A stretch of DNA of 64,000 nucleotides. Origin: Ancylobacter defluvii. Its GTDB lineage: Bacteria > Pseudomonadota > Alphaproteobacteria > Rhizobiales > Xanthobacteraceae. Shown in pieces: positions 22,391 through 31,205 of the stretch. Both the position numbers and the translations under genes were made by a program. Location: NCBI RefSeq assembly GCF_018390605.1, contig NZ_JAHBGD010000012.1, positions 28,191 through 92,190 of the forward strand. Direction: 5' to 3'. Within the stretch, counting starts at the first letter, position 1. Each line of letters opens with the position of its first letter. The notes under the pieces are model-generated. The model was not told the origin of the DNA and ran no database searches. It was given only the letters and a program-made list of their open reading frames with translations.

Positions 22391-22421
22391 ACAAAAAGCG
22401 CGGCCGATGGCGGCCGCGCTT
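22391..22421 (-). terminator. Rho-independent terminator of rpmF
   Basis: Reading the minus strand, an 11-bp perfect stem AAGCGCGGCCG / CGGCCGCGCTT with a 4-base loop runs straight into TTTTTGT, about 55 bases after the rpmF stop. Confidence 0.88.
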
Positions 22422-22475
22422 CGTTCATTGTCGCGAGAGGGTGACCGGAAGGGCGAGCGTCGCCCGCCCCGGGGC

Positions 22476-22661
22476 TCAGGCCTCAGCCTTGACCTTCAGC
22501 ACCTGCCGGCCCTTGTACATGCCGGTCTTGAGGTCGAGGTGATGCGGACGGCGCAGCTCGCCCGAATCCTTGTCCTCGATATAGGTGGGCTGCTTCAGCG
22601 CATCGGCCGAGCGGCGCATGCCGCGACGCGACGGGCTGGTTTTCTTCTTCGGAACGGCCAT
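22476..22661 (-). CDS. rpmF: 50S ribosomal protein L32
   Basis: The 61-aa protein starts [18 protein letters not shown], the typical L32 N-terminus, and ends with the conserved [12 protein letters not shown]. It lacks the Cys zinc knuckle found in some L32 forms. AGGAG precedes the ATG. It has its own downstream terminator, and the 167-base gap to mtgA probably contains its promoter; TATAAG on the minus strand at 22751-22756 is a possible -10. Confidence 0.97.
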   Translation of the reverse strand: MAVPKKKTSPSRRGMRRSADALKQPTYIEDKDSGELRRPHHLDLKTGMYKGRQVLKVKAEA

Positions 22662-22828
22662 TGTCTCAACTCCTGTGCCGGCGGTCCTGTCTTGGCTTGC
22701 CTCGGATGTCGAGGGGGCCGGCGCCGGGTAGCTCGTATTTCGAGTGGCGGCTTATACAGACTCATGCGTGCGAGTGAAAGGGGGGGCGCATTGAAACTGC
22801 ACTCTTGCCGACGGCTTTCGATCCGTTC

Positions 22829-23500
22829 CTACAAACCGAGGCACGCGGTGAGTTCCGCCCCCTCGCGTGGCAGCCGCGCCTGCAGCCGGGCGGCGAGGCG
22901 CGACAGGCCCGGACCCGGCTTGGCGGCGTCGCGCCGATGCGGGTTCGGCAGCATCACCGCGAGCAGCGCCGCCTGGCGCGCGCCCAGCCGCAGCGCCGGA
23001 ACGCCGAAAGCCCGCTGCGCCGCCGCCTCGGCGCCGAACTCGCCGTTCGGGCCCCATTCGGCGATGTTGAGATAGATCTCGATCTGCCGCCGCTTGCTCA
23101 AGACGACGTTGAGATAGAGTGCCAGCGGCATTTCCAGCCCCTTGCGGATGAAGCTGCGCCCGTTCCACAGGAACAGGTTCTTGGCCAGTTGCATGGTGAT
23201 CGTCGAGGCGCCCCGCGCGGGCTCGCCGTCCTCGGCGGTGTCCATGACATTCTGCAGCTCGACAAGGTCGATGCCGTTGTGCTGGCAGAAGCGGGCATCC
23301 TCGGAGGCCAGCACGCTGCGGACCAGCGCCGGCGCAATCGCCTCCAGCGGCACCCAGCTCTGCTCGACACGCTGGCCGGTCGCCCAGCGGGCCAGCATCA
23401 GGGTGGAGGCCGGATTCACCGCACTGTAGAGAAGGCCCAGCACCAGCGGCGCCAGCACGATGACGAACGCCGCCCTCCAGATCCATACCAGCCCGCGCAT
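22829..23500 (-). CDS. mtgA: Monofunctional biosynthetic peptidoglycan transglycosylase
   Basis: Polymerises lipid II glycan strands at the inner membrane without a transpeptidase domain. The 223-aa protein has one N-terminal TM helix (about 5-27) and GT51 motifs: [13 protein letters not shown] with the catalytic Glu, [16 protein letters not shown] and [16 protein letters not shown] with the second Glu. GGGAG precedes the ATG. It is divergent from ispA. Confidence 0.96.
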   Translation of the reverse strand: MRGLVWIWRAAFVIVLAPLVLGLLYSAVNPASTLMLARWATGQRVEQSWVPLEAIAPALVRSVLASEDARFCQHNGIDLVELQNVMDTAEDGEPARGASTITMQLAKNLFLWNGRSFIRKGLEMPLALYLNVVLSKRRQIEIYLNIAEWGPNGEFGAEAAAQRAFGVPALRLGARQAALLAVMLPNPHRRDAAKPGPGLSRLAARLQARLPREGAELTACLGL

Positions 23501-23638
23501 TCCAACTCCCCTAGCCGATGACGGAAAACCTAGACGGTCCCATCGGTTCCACCAAGCCGCGCGCGCCCGTCGCAGCCGGAACGCTTGACCGCGGCGGCCG
23601 GCTCGGGCACGCAGCCATGGATCCGACGGATAGGCATC

Positions 23639-24568
23639 ATGACCGACACCGCTCCCCCTGCCGAAACGCTAGCCGGCGCGCTCATCCGCTGCGCCGATGC
23701 CGTCGCCGCCGAACTCGACCGGGTGATCGCCCGGGCGCAACCGGTCAGCGACCGGCTGACGCGCGCCATGCGCCATGCGGCGCTGGCCGGCGGCAAGCGG
23801 CTGCGGCCGTTCCTGGTGATCGAAAGCGCGGCGCTGTTCGGCGTGCCGATGTCGCGCGCGCTGCCGGCGGCCACCGCGCTCGAATGCGTGCATTGCTACT
23901 CGCTGGCGCATGACGATCTGCCGGCCATGGACGATGACGACCTGCGCCGCGGCCAGCCGACCGTGCATCGCGCCTATGACGAGGCAACCGCCATTCTCGC
24001 CGGTGATGCCCTGCTCACCCTCGCCTTCGAACTTCTCGCCGAGCCGGCGGCCGATCCCGATCCGGCGGTGCGAATCGCCCTGGTGGCGGCGCTCGCCCGC
24101 GCCGCCGGCGGCGAAGGCATGGTCGGCGGGCAGATGCTCGACCTCGCCGCCGAGGGGCGGTTCGCCGATGCCGGCCGCCCGGCCCCGGACCTTTCCGGCG
24201 TCGCCCGGCTGCAGGAGCTGAAGACCGGCGCGCTGCTGCGCCATGCCTGCGCGACCGGCGCGCTGCTGGGCCGCGCCTCGCCGGCCGAAGCGGCACATCT
24301 GCACACCTATTCGCACGCCGTCGGGCGCGCCTTCCAGATCGCCGACGACCTGCTTGACGTCGAGGGCGATGCCGCCACCGTCGGCAAGGCGGTCGGCAAG
24401 GACAGCGCCGCCGGCAAGGCGACCTTCGTCGAGCTGCTGGGCGTCGAAGGCGCGCGGATCGAGCTCGAAAGGCTGGTCGAGCAGGCCCATGCGGCGCTCG
24501 CCGGCTTCGGCACGCGGGCCACACTTCTCCAGGAAGCGGCACGTTTCATCGCCGAAAGGCGGAATTAA
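23639..24568 (+). CDS. ispA: Polyprenyl synthetase, probably farnesyl diphosphate synthase
   Basis: Condenses IPP with DMAPP and GPP. The 309-aa protein has GGKRLRP, the first Asp-rich motif [14 protein letters not shown] with the 2-residue-insert form typical of bacterial FPP/GGPP synthases, the ELKTGALL segment and the second motif [12 protein letters not shown]. The TTG-initiated extension upstream looks unrelated, so I start at MTDTAPPAE, although its Shine-Dalgarno is weak. The usual xseB and dxs neighbours are absent here, so FPP as product is inferred from motif type, not from context. Confidence 0.9.
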   Translation: MTDTAPPAETLAGALIRCADAVAAELDRVIARAQPVSDRLTRAMRHAALAGGKRLRPFLVIESAALFGVPMSRALPAATALECVHCYSLAHDDLPAMDDDDLRRGQPTVHRAYDEATAILAGDALLTLAFELLAEPAADPDPAVRIALVAALARAAGGEGMVGGQMLDLAAEGRFADAGRPAPDLSGVARLQELKTGALLRHACATGALLGRASPAEAAHLHTYSHAVGRAFQIADDLLDVEGDAATVGKAVGKDSAAGKATFVELLGVEGARIELERLVEQAHAALAGFGTRATLLQEAARFIAERRN

Positions 24569-24664
24569 TCCTTCCCCCATCTCGACGTGCGCCCGGCTTG
24601 TCTCCATCTTGAGGGTGACGTAAGCGTCGTTGAGCGATGCTGGATGCGTCGCCCGGAGGTTCAC

Positions 24665-24934
24665 ATGCGTTTCATCCCGCTCGCTCTTGCCCTTGCCGTA
24701 GCCGGCTCCGCTTTTGCGGTACTGCCCGCCGCCGCGCAGGATTCGACCCGCCTCACCATCCGCAAGCTGCCGGAGCGCTCCTATCTCGATCCCGGCCCGA
24801 ATGTGCGTCCCGGCACCAGCCGCGACCTCAACTATGTCGGGCTGAACAATTTCCGCTTCCCCAGCTACGGCACCGACAGCACCATCACCGGCACCCGCTG
24901 GCCGCTGCCCGGCCCCTACGAACTGCCGCGCTGA
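24665..24934 (+). CDS. Small secreted protein of unknown function (89 aa)
   Basis: A signal peptide (MRFIPLALALAVAGSAFAVL, likely cleavage after AAA near residue 24) leaves a mature part of about 65 residues rich in Pro, Arg, Tyr and Asn with the phrase RKLPERSYLDPGPNVRPGTS. It has no cysteines. CGGAGG lies at good spacing before the ATG. I do not recognise a family. It is followed by a strong bidirectional terminator. Confidence 0.75.
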   Translation: MRFIPLALALAVAGSAFAVLPAAAQDSTRLTIRKLPERSYLDPGPNVRPGTSRDLNYVGLNNFRFPSYGTDSTITGTRWPLPGPYELPR

Positions 24935-24988
24935 GCCGAGCCGCCGCGCGGAGCGACCGCCGCTCCCGACACTCCGGGTCGAAACATA

Positions 24989-25022
24989 AAAGCCCGGCCG
25001 TCAGGCATGACGGCCGGGCTTT
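24989..25022. terminator. Bidirectional terminator between the 89-aa protein gene and leuB
   Basis: A 14-bp perfect stem AAAGCCCGGCCGTC / GACGGCCGGGCTTT with a 6-base loop lies between convergent genes. On the minus strand it continues as TTTTATGTTT, so it should work best for leuB. Confidence 0.88.
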
Positions 25023-25045
25023 CGTATCTTTATGCGACGATTCGC

Positions 25046-26152
25046 TCAGCCCGCGGCCAACTCGGCGAGGAGCGCGTCGCCCATGCCATCGGTGCCGACC
25101 ACGGTGGTGCCTTCCGACTTGATGTCGTTGGTGCGATAGCCCTTGGCCAGCACGCCGGCAATCGCCTTCTCGATGCGGTCGGCGACATCGCCCTGGCCGA
25201 AGGAATAGCGCAGCGCCATGGCCAGCGAACCAATCATGGCGATCGGGTTGGCGAGCCCTTTGCCGGCGATGTCGGGGGCGGCGCCATGCACCGGCTCATA
25301 CAGCGCGCGACGCTTGCCGGTGAGTTCCTCCACCGCACCGAGCGAGGCCGAGGGCAGCATGCCGAGCGAGCCGGTGAGCATCGCCGCCACGTCGGAGAGG
25401 ATGTCGCCGAACAGGTTGTCGGTCACCAGCACGTCGAACTGCTTGGGCGCGCGCACCAGTTGCATGGCGCAGCTATCCGCAAGCTGATGCTCCAGCGAGA
25501 CGTCGGTGTAGTCGGCGCCGTGCACCTCGCTCACCACCTGCTTCCACAACACGCCGGACTTCATCACATTGTGCTTCTCGGCCGACACCACCTTGTTGCG
25601 GCGGGTGCGGGCGAGCTCGAAGGCGACGCGGGCGATGCGCTCGATCTCGTAGGATTCGTAGACCTGGGTGTCGATGGCGCGCTTCTGGCCATCGGCGAGG
25701 TCGGTGATGGTCTTCGGCTCCCCGAAATACACCCCGCCGGTCAGCTCGCGCACGATGAGGATGTCGAGCCCTTCGACGAGTTCGCGCTTCAGGCTGGAGG
25801 CGTCGGCCAGCGCAGGATAGCACAGCGCCGGACGCAGATTGGCGAACAGCTGAAGATCCTTGCGCAGGCGCAGCAGGCCGGCCTCCGGGCGCGCCTCATA
25901 GGGCACATTGGCCCATTTGGGACCGCCGACCGCGCCGAGCAGGATGGCGTCGGCGGCGAAGGCGCGCTTCATCGCCTCCTCGGAAATCGGCAGGCCGCAC
26001 TGGTCGTAGGCGGCACCGCCGACGAGGTCCTCCTCGACGGCGAAGGAGGCGAGACCGGTCTCCTCGAGCCAGGCCAGCACCCGCTTCACCTGCGCCATCA
26101 CTTCGGTGCCGATGCCGTCGCCGGGAAGGAGGAGGAGCTTGTGGGTAGCCAT
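25046..26152 (-). CDS. leuB: 3-isopropylmalate dehydrogenase
   Basis: Oxidative decarboxylation of 3-isopropylmalate in leucine synthesis, NAD dependent. The 368-aa protein has [12 protein letters not shown] at the start, the [15 protein letters not shown] substrate loop, the tyrosine-containing [16 protein letters not shown], the metal-binding Asp cluster [17 protein letters not shown] and [15 protein letters not shown] start at [13 protein letters not shown] with GAGAG upstream; the much longer open frame has no leuB homology before this. It is separated from leuC and leuD by about 5 kb. Confidence 0.97.
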   Translation of the reverse strand: MATHKLLLLPGDGIGTEVMAQVKRVLAWLEETGLASFAVEEDLVGGAAYDQCGLPISEEAMKRAFAADAILLGAVGGPKWANVPYEARPEAGLLRLRKDLQLFANLRPALCYPALADASSLKRELVEGLDILIVRELTGGVYFGEPKTITDLADGQKRAIDTQVYESYEIERIARVAFELARTRRNKVVSAEKHNVMKSGVLWKQVVSEVHGADYTDVSLEHQLADSCAMQLVRAPKQFDVLVTDNLFGDILSDVAAMLTGSLGMLPSASLGAVEELTGKRRALYEPVHGAAPDIAGKGLANPIAMIGSLAMALRYSFGQGDVADRIEKAIAGVLAKGYRTNDIKSEGTTVVGTDGMGDALLAELAAG

Positions 26153-26297
26153 GGGGATCTCTCGCCTATGCTGGGCTGAATTATTGGGCGAGCGAGTGCT
26201 AATGGCTGGCGCTGCGGCTGGCAAGCGCGACAGGCACCGGGAGGCCACCGAGTGCGCCGGGATGGCTGTCCTCGTCGCTCGCGCGAGGCATGCTCTC

Positions 26298-26330
26298 ATC
26301 CCGAGGTGCAGCGAAGTGACCTCGAAGGAT
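26298..26330. repeat. Imperfect palindrome of REP type
   Basis: The left arm ATCC-CGAGGT and right arm ACCTCGAAGGAT pair around gcagcgaagtg, with a single unpaired position. The wording resembles dispersed palindromes common between genes in Hyphomicrobiales. Confidence 0.55.
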
Positions 26331-26430
26331 AGTGGGTCGGGTGCGCCCGCACGAGCATCCCTCGAAGCCCGGCTACGCCGGGCGCCTGACGAATGAGGGG
26401 GTGAGGGGATCGAAGTCTTCAAGGTGCCAA

Positions 26431-26542
26431 CTCCCTCTCCCCGTCGGGGAGAGGGTTGGGGTGAGGGGTCTTCGGACGCTTCCCCATCGCGTCTCCCCTC
26501 ACCGACCCGTTGCGCGGGCCACCTCTCCCCAATGGGGAGAGG
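26431..26542. repeat. Head-to-head pair of GGGGAGAGG-type palindromic repeats
   Basis: At 26431-26473, CTCCCTCTCCCC-gt-CGGGGAGAGGG forms a hairpin followed by TTGGGGTGAGGGGTCTTC. An inverted relative lies at 26493-26542, with GAGGGGAG outwards and CCTCTCCCC-aat-GGGGAGAGG at the far end. The first unit recurs at 63933-63975 with 41 of 43 bases identical. Confidence 0.8.
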
Positions 26543-26572
26543 AAAGGAAGGCCGGCAACTTTTGCCGTTCCC

Positions 26573-28144
26573 TCAGAACGCGTTCTTCGACATCTCGCCG
26601 GCGATAAAATCCGCCTGCCGGATCGCCAGTGCCACAATGGTCAGCGTCGGATTCTCCGCGCCGCCGGTGGTGAACTGGCTGCCATCCGACACGAACAGGT
26701 TCGGGATGTCATGGGTCTGGCCGTGCTTGTTGACGACGCCGTCGCGCGGCTTCTCGCTCATCCGGTTGGTGCCGAGATTATGCGTCGAGGGATAGGGCGG
26801 CGTCGGCAAGGTGCGCACCGCGCCGACCGAGTCGTACATGGCGGCCCCCTGCTTGTAGGCGTGGGTGCGCATGGCGATGTCGTTGGGGTGGTCGTCGAAA
26901 TGCACGTTCGCCACCGGCATGCCGTTCTTGTCCTTCACCTCGGTGTTCAGCGTGACGCGGTTGGTCTCCTGCGGCATGTCCTCGCCGACGATCCACAGCC
27001 CGGCCGTGTTCACATAGCCGTCCATGGCGGAGGTGAAGGAGCGGCCCCAGCCGCCGGGATCGAGGAAGGCAGCCATGAACGGCACGCCGAGCGACAGCGT
27101 CTCCATCTCGTAGCCGCCGACGAAGCCGCGCTTGTCGTTGAAGCCCGCCTCATCGCGCACGATGCCGGCCATGGTGGTGCCGCGATACATGTGCACCGGC
27201 TTCTCGAAGATGCCGTACACCGAGCCGGTCATGTGCCGCATGTAGTTGCGCCCCACCTGGCCGGAGGAGTTGGCGAGCCCGTCCGGGAACATGCTGCTGG
27301 CCGAGTTGAGCAGCAGGCGCGGGCTCTCGATCGAGTTGCCGGCCACCGCGACGATGCGGGCCTTCTGGCGCTGGGTCTTGCCGTCCTTGTCGACATAGAC
27401 GACGCCGGTGGCCTTGCCGGAATTATCGTGCTCGATCTTGAGCACCATGGATTCCGGGCGCACCTCGAGATTGCCGGTTTCCTCGCCGCGCGGGATCTCG
27501 GCGATCAGCGTCGACCATTTAGCTCCCGACTTGCAGCCCTGGAAACAGAAGCCGATCTGCTGGCAGGAGCCACGGTCATGACGCGGCTGGCTGTTGATCG
27601 CCATCCGCCCGGTCGAGACCTCGGTGTAGCCGATCTTCTTGGCGCCGGCCTCGAACACCTTGAAATTGTTGTTGCCGGGCAGGCCGGGAATGCCGTTGGT
27701 GCGCGTCACCCCCATCCGGTCCTCGGCCTTGGCATAATAGGGCTCGAGCTCGGCGAGGGTGATCGGCCAGTCGAGCAGGTTCGCCCCGTCGAGGTCGCCA
27801 TAAGTGGTGCGGGTCTTGAACTCGTGCTCCTGGAAGCGCAGCGAGGCGCCGGCCCAGTGCACCGTCGAGCCGCCGACCGACTTGACGATCCAGGCCGGCA
27901 AATTGGGGAAGTTCTTGTGCACCCGCCATGAGCCGGAGGTGGTGCGCATGTCGGTCCACGCCAGCTGGGCGAAGCTCTCCCACTCGTTGTTGACGAAATC
28001 CTCCATATTGTGCCGCTTGCCGGCCTCGAGGATCACCACCTTGACGCCCTTGAGCGCCAGCTCGGTGCCGAGTGTGCCGCCGCCGGCGCCGGAGCCGACG
28101 ATGACGACCACCGAATCATCGTTGAGATCGAAAGGTGCAGCCAT
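26573..28144 (-). CDS. GMC-family FAD dehydrogenase, catalytic subunit with [3Fe-4S]-type Cys motif
   Basis: The 523-aa flavoprotein has the dinucleotide motif GSGAGGGTLGTELA (17-30), VILEAGKR, the GGSTVHWAGASLRF loop, and the C-terminal THNLGTNRM and GGAENPTLTIVALA segments with the catalytic His and Asn region. Cys194, Cys200 and Cys204 form C-x5-C-x3-C, the spacing known for the [3Fe-4S] cluster of bacterial FAD glucose and fructose dehydrogenases. It therefore belongs with the membrane-linked sugar, gluconate or polyol dehydrogenases. No export signal is present; the partner directly upstream has a Tat signal. The usual cytochrome c subunit gene is absent nearby. The substrate is unknown. 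Confidence 0.92.
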   Translation of the reverse strand: MAAPFDLNDDSVVVIVGSGAGGGTLGTELALKGVKVVILEAGKRHNMEDFVNNEWESFAQLAWTDMRTTSGSWRVHKNFPNLPAWIVKSVGGSTVHWAGASLRFQEHEFKTRTTYGDLDGANLLDWPITLAELEPYYAKAEDRMGVTRTNGIPGLPGNNNFKVFEAGAKKIGYTEVSTGRMAINSQPRHDRGSCQQIGFCFQGCKSGAKWSTLIAEIPRGEETGNLEVRPESMVLKIEHDNSGKATGVVYVDKDGKTQRQKARIVAVAGNSIESPRLLLNSASSMFPDGLANSSGQVGRNYMRHMTGSVYGIFEKPVHMYRGTTMAGIVRDEAGFNDKRGFVGGYEMETLSLGVPFMAAFLDPGGWGRSFTSAMDGYVNTAGLWIVGEDMPQETNRVTLNTEVKDKNGMPVANVHFDDHPNDIAMRTHAYKQGAAMYDSVGAVRTLPTPPYPSTHNLGTNRMSEKPRDGVVNKHGQTHDIPNLFVSDGSQFTTGGAENPTLTIVALAIRQADFIAGEMSKNAF

Positions 28145-28159
28145 GTTCGTGCCCTCCCC

Positions 28160-28708
28160 TCACAGCCAGCTGATGTCGCTGAAGCCGCGGTCGATGTAAC
28201 CGCCCTTCTCGGCCGAGGCGCCCTCATAGCCGAAGATCGGCCACACCTCTTCCTGGTTGTAGAGGCCGACCACCAGGCCGCCCCTCACCTTCTGGAAGAA
28301 GGCGCTGTCCTCGATCTCGCGCAATATGGCGACGCGCTGGTCCTCCCAGCCGAGATCGGCGTAGGCCACCCCATGCCGCGCCTTGGCGAGGGTGTCGAGG
28401 GTGATCACTCCCTCCTCCACCAGTGCCTTCAGCGCCGGGTCCTTGGCGGCATCGGTCTCGTAAGGCTTCATCGCCACGGCATAGAAGCGGTCGGCAATGC
28501 GGTCGTGCGGATAGACGTCGCGCGCCATCACGATCAGCGTGCGCATGGTCTCCGGCTTCAGAGCGACGACTTCGAGGCCCCAGGCCTCCCGCGGGTTGAT
28601 CACCGCCAGACCGGAGATCATCAGCGCGCCGGTGGCGCCGATCATCCCCAGAATGTTCCGGCGCGAGGGACCGCGCGAAGGGCTGCGCCTATCGATCAAT
28701 GTCGTCAT
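28160..28708 (-). CDS. Gluconate 2-dehydrogenase subunit 3 family protein with Tat signal
   Basis: The 182-aa small subunit of a GMC dehydrogenase starts with a twin-arginine signal: SRRNILGMIG followed by a hydrophobic stretch to about residue 42. The body has the family phrases ARDVYPHDRIADRFYA and the C-terminal GYEGASAEKGGYIDRGFSDI. In FAD glucose and fructose dehydrogenases this subunit carries the folded large subunit through the Tat pore. AGGAGG lies at ideal spacing before MTTLIDRR. It is first in a two-gene operon, 15 bases before the GMC subunit. Confidence 0.9.
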   Translation of the reverse strand: MTTLIDRRSPSRGPSRRNILGMIGATGALMISGLAVINPREAWGLEVVALKPETMRTLIVMARDVYPHDRIADRFYAVAMKPYETDAAKDPALKALVEEGVITLDTLAKARHGVAYADLGWEDQRVAILREIEDSAFFQKVRGGLVVGLYNQEEVWPIFGYEGASAEKGGYIDRGFSDISWL

Positions 28709-28842
28709 GGCTTCCTCCTGGTTGTTGCTGTTCTTGTTTCGGCAAGTTGTCCCGAAGCTGCTGAAGACGTTGGCGCGTCTTTCCGGGTTCGGTTTCGAGA
28801 ATTTACCGTCCACCGGAACGGAATCTCCGATGGACGGAGGCT

Positions 28843-29238
28843 TTAGCGGTAGCGACCGTGCTTCTGGAGCATCTCAATCTTGTAGCCGTCGGGGTCGGTG
28901 ACGAAGAAGAACTTCGCCAGAAGCGCGCCCTCGCGGAAGAACTCCTTCACCGGATTGGGATTGAGGCCGAGGCTCTCGAACCGCGCATGCTCGGCGTCGA
29001 GATCATCAACCACGAAGGCGATATGGCCGTAGCCGTCGCCCAGCGCATAAGGCGCGGTGCGGTCGTGATTGATGGTGAGCTCGACCTCGAAATCGGCGTC
29101 GGCATTGCGCAGATAGACGAGGGTGAAGCCGTCGAAGCCGAAGCGGTCGGCAATGCCGAGCCCGAAGGCCTTGGCGTAGAAATCGACGGAGCGCGCCTCG
29201 TCGAGCACGCGAATCATGGAATGAATGGCCTTGGCCAC
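28843..29238 (-). CDS. VOC family protein, lactoylglutathione-lyase-like
   Basis: The 131-aa glyoxalase-fold enzyme has two beta-alpha-beta3 modules: IHSMIRVLDEARSVDFYAKAFGL and GHIAFVVDDLDAEHARFESLG. Candidate metal ligands are His near the start, Glu in FEVELT, His in YGHIAF and Glu in GYKIEMLQ, which is the glyoxalase I pattern. I start at GTG (29236-29238), eight bases after GGAGG, giving the family N-terminus MAKAIHSMIRVLDE; an upstream GTG would sit on the ribosome site. Glyoxalase I activity is likely but not certain; gloB is elsewhere at 14950. Confidence 0.85.
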   Translation of the reverse strand: MAKAIHSMIRVLDEARSVDFYAKAFGLGIADRFGFDGFTLVYLRNADADFEVELTINHDRTAPYALGDGYGHIAFVVDDLDAEHARFESLGLNPNPVKEFFREGALLAKFFFVTDPDGYKIEMLQKHGRYR

Positions 29239-29320
29239 CTGGAACACCTCCGGCGGGCGACGATCGCCCGGATGTCAGGATGCTAGGCCTCGGCCGCAAG
29301 CGATGGTGGTAGACGGCTAA

Positions 29321-29337
29321 CACATCGCAACGATGTG
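29321..29337. promoter_or_regulatory. 7-bp inverted repeat between the VOC and glycosyltransferase genes
   Basis: CACATCG-caa-CGATGTG is a perfect small palindrome in the divergent intergenic region (29239-29499). It could be an operator or a hairpin; there is no other support. Confidence 0.3.
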
Positions 29338-29499
29338 CTTTGGCGAGGGCAACTTCCGGTCTTGCGACGCAGCACGGCGATGGAGGCGGCGAGGTGCGGG
29401 AGCATGGCCGTCCGCCGACGGCCAGCGGCGGCGGGCGGCAGGGGATCTCGACGTCGCCCAGCAGCCATGTCACCTTGGGCGCGGCGGGAGGCATGCAGA

Positions 29500-30219
29500 A
29501 TGAGGCTTGGACTGGTATCCGGCGCCTATCCGCCGAAGCTGCGGTCTCATATCAACCACCGCCTCTACGCTCAGCTGCACGGCCTAGACTATAAATACGA
29601 CACGCAGCGCTACGAAAACCTGCAAACGCCGCATTTTCACAAGTTGATGGCGGTTCTCGGGATCATCGAATCCTATGATTGGGTCATGTGGCTCGACGAG
29701 GACGCGTTCTTCACCGACTTCTCATTCGATGTGACGGAATTGGTAAGGTCGGAGCCGGTTGAGGTCTTCTTCGTGGCCTGCAAATCCCCGATCAGCCCGC
29801 AGGGAGGCTGGACCTTCCTCAATTCCGGAGTCTTCTTCGTTCGGAACAGCTCGTCCGGCAGGAAGCTGCTCGCCGACGCGCTCTCGGTTCCGAAATCGGA
29901 CGTCAAAGCAGCATGGAAACCGGAAATCTACGGCTTTCTCACCAGAGGTGAGCAGGCACACGTCATCCATGTGCTGCACAAGAACGGTTTACTCGACCAC
30001 ATAAGGCTGCACGACTTCCGAGCCTTCAACGCCCGCCCGTATCACTGGCCGGACGGATCGGAATGCGAGCTCTACCCCGTCGTTCATTTCCCCGGCTCGA
30101 AGAACAAGCTGACCGATATTGATCGCTTTTCGTCCCGGTTCGGCCGCGACAGCACGATGATTCCGCCGGACCTGCTCGCAAGGCTCGGCCGCCCGCTCGA
30201 CATCGAACCCGACAGCTAG
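29500..30219 (+). CDS. Putative glycosyltransferase (GMA12/MNN10, GT34-like), compositionally atypical
   Basis: The 239-aa protein has no signal or TM segment. It shows the order seen in GT34-like nucleotide-sugar transferases: NHRLYAQLHGLDYKYD near the start, then KLMAVLGIIESYDWVMWLDE followed by DAFFTD, a DxD-type metal motif, and FLNSGVFFVRNSSSGRKLL. A typical role is adding hexose to a surface glycan or glycolipid; acceptor and sugar are unknown. GGGAGG precedes the ATG. Counted by hand, 29581-29700 has 61 G or C in 120 bases (51%), well below neighbouring genes, which suggests transfer or unusual selection. No other glycan genes are adjacent. Confidence 0.75.
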   Translation: MRLGLVSGAYPPKLRSHINHRLYAQLHGLDYKYDTQRYENLQTPHFHKLMAVLGIIESYDWVMWLDEDAFFTDFSFDVTELVRSEPVEVFFVACKSPISPQGGWTFLNSGVFFVRNSSSGRKLLADALSVPKSDVKAAWKPEIYGFLTRGEQAHVIHVLHKNGLLDHIRLHDFRAFNARPYHWPDGSECELYPVVHFPGSKNKLTDIDRFSSRFGRDSTMIPPDLLARLGRPLDIEPDS

Positions 30220-30240
30220 ATCGGCGATCAGCGGTGACGG

Positions 30241-30570
30241 CTATTCGGCGGCTTCGAGATGCAGCGCGCTCGGGCAGGCATAGCGCGGGCGCGCGGGCTT
30301 CGGCGCGCTGCGCACCTCGTCGAGATAGATCAGGCAGGAGCAGCGCAGCAGCGAGGCGAAGTTCCGCACCTCGCCATGCAGTTCCAGCACCTCGTCATGC
30401 AGCTTGGTGACGAATTTGCCGAGGCTCATGCCCTGATGGGCGGCCACCTGTTCGAGAATCGCCCAGAATGCCGCCTCGAGGCGAATCGAGGTGGAATGGC
30501 CGCCGATCCGCACCGAGCGGGTCTGAAACGCATAGGTCTCGGGGTCTTGGCCGGCGAAGATCTGGCACAT
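30241..30570 (-). CDS. Ribbon-helix-helix domain protein
   Basis: The 109-aa protein starts MCQIFAGQDPETYAFQTRSV and continues RIGGHSTSIRLEAAFWAILE, the beta strand and helix of an RHH fold of the type often annotated in alphaproteobacteria as a ribbon-helix-helix domain protein. Two cysteines (CSC) lie near residue 85. GGGAG precedes the ATG. DNA binding is inferred from the fold; no antitoxin partner toxin is adjacent. It converges with the glycosyltransferase gene. Confidence 0.8.
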   Translation of the reverse strand: MCQIFAGQDPETYAFQTRSVRIGGHSTSIRLEAAFWAILEQVAAHQGMSLGKFVTKLHDEVLELHGEVRNFASLLRCSCLIYLDEVRSAPKPARPRYACPSALHLEAAE

Positions 30571-30648
30571 GGAGCGTCTCCCGGAACACATTCTGATTTT
30601 GAACGATTCCACTCCGGGAGCGCCCGGCTGTAAAGACGAAAATGCGCG

Positions 30649-31029
30649 TCAGGCGGATCGGCGCGCCGTCACCTCGATCTCGATCTTCATCTCCGGCCGC
30701 AGGAGCCCGGCGACGATGAGCGTCGCCGCCGGCCGCACCGTGCCGAAATACTGGCCGAAGATCGGGAAGACGATGTCGGCATATTCCGGGCGCGTGATGA
30801 TGTAGCGCACCCGCACCACGTCGGCGAGCGCGGCACCCGCCTCCTCCAACGTCGCGGCGATGTTGCGGAAACAGCCATGCGCCTGCTCTCCCACGCTCTC
30901 CGGCAGCGTCATGGTGGGGTAGTCGTAGCCGGTGGTGCCGGAGACGAAGATGTCGTCGCCGTCGACCACCGCCCGCGAATAACCGGCCTCGGTCTCGAAG
31001 GGAGAGCCAGTGGAGATAAGACGGCGCAT
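30649..31029 (-). CDS. RidA family protein (enamine/imine deaminase fold)
   Basis: The 126-aa YjgF/YER057c/UK114 protein includes the start RRLISTGSPFETEAGYSRAV, VSGTTGYD, and the C-terminal RPAATLIVAGLLRPEMKIEI in which the arginine of the pocket (VRPAAT) is kept. RidA hydrolyses reactive 2-aminoacrylate-type enamines, but this divergent subgroup may act differently. It lies 78 bases upstream of the RHH gene on the same strand. Confidence 0.85.
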   Translation of the reverse strand: MRRLISTGSPFETEAGYSRAVVDGDDIFVSGTTGYDYPTMTLPESVGEQAHGCFRNIAATLEEAGAALADVVRVRYIITRPEYADIVFPIFGQYFGTVRPAATLIVAGLLRPEMKIEIEVTARRSA

Positions 31030-31205
31030 GACGAAGCTCCAGAGAGGGCCACGGCCGGACCGGCCGCACCTTCCTTCTTATCGCTCGCGCCGCGCAAGCT
31101 GAACCGCCCGGCCGGCAAAAACACGTGGACGCCCGGCGCAAGGCCGTGCGTTACCGGCATCGGGGAAATCGACGCCATCGCTCTCGGGCGGCGCCGATAC
31201 CGGCC

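Larger units (their letters stand above)
26153..26572. other. Repeat-bearing intergenic region between the GMC dehydrogenase gene and leuB
   Basis: About 420 bases without a gene, dominated by palindromes: one near 26298-26330, a small GCCCGGC-TAC-GCCGGGC hairpin near 26369-26385, and a head-to-head pair at 26431-26542. These look like dispersed intergenic repeats of the REP type. The GMC gene ends at 26573, so some may act as transcript-end stabilisers. Confidence 0.7.

Noticed and set aside
30241..30570. RHH protein as antitoxin of a toxin-antitoxin pair
   Set aside because: No small toxin gene is adjacent; the downstream-converging gene is a glycosyltransferase and the upstream one is RidA.
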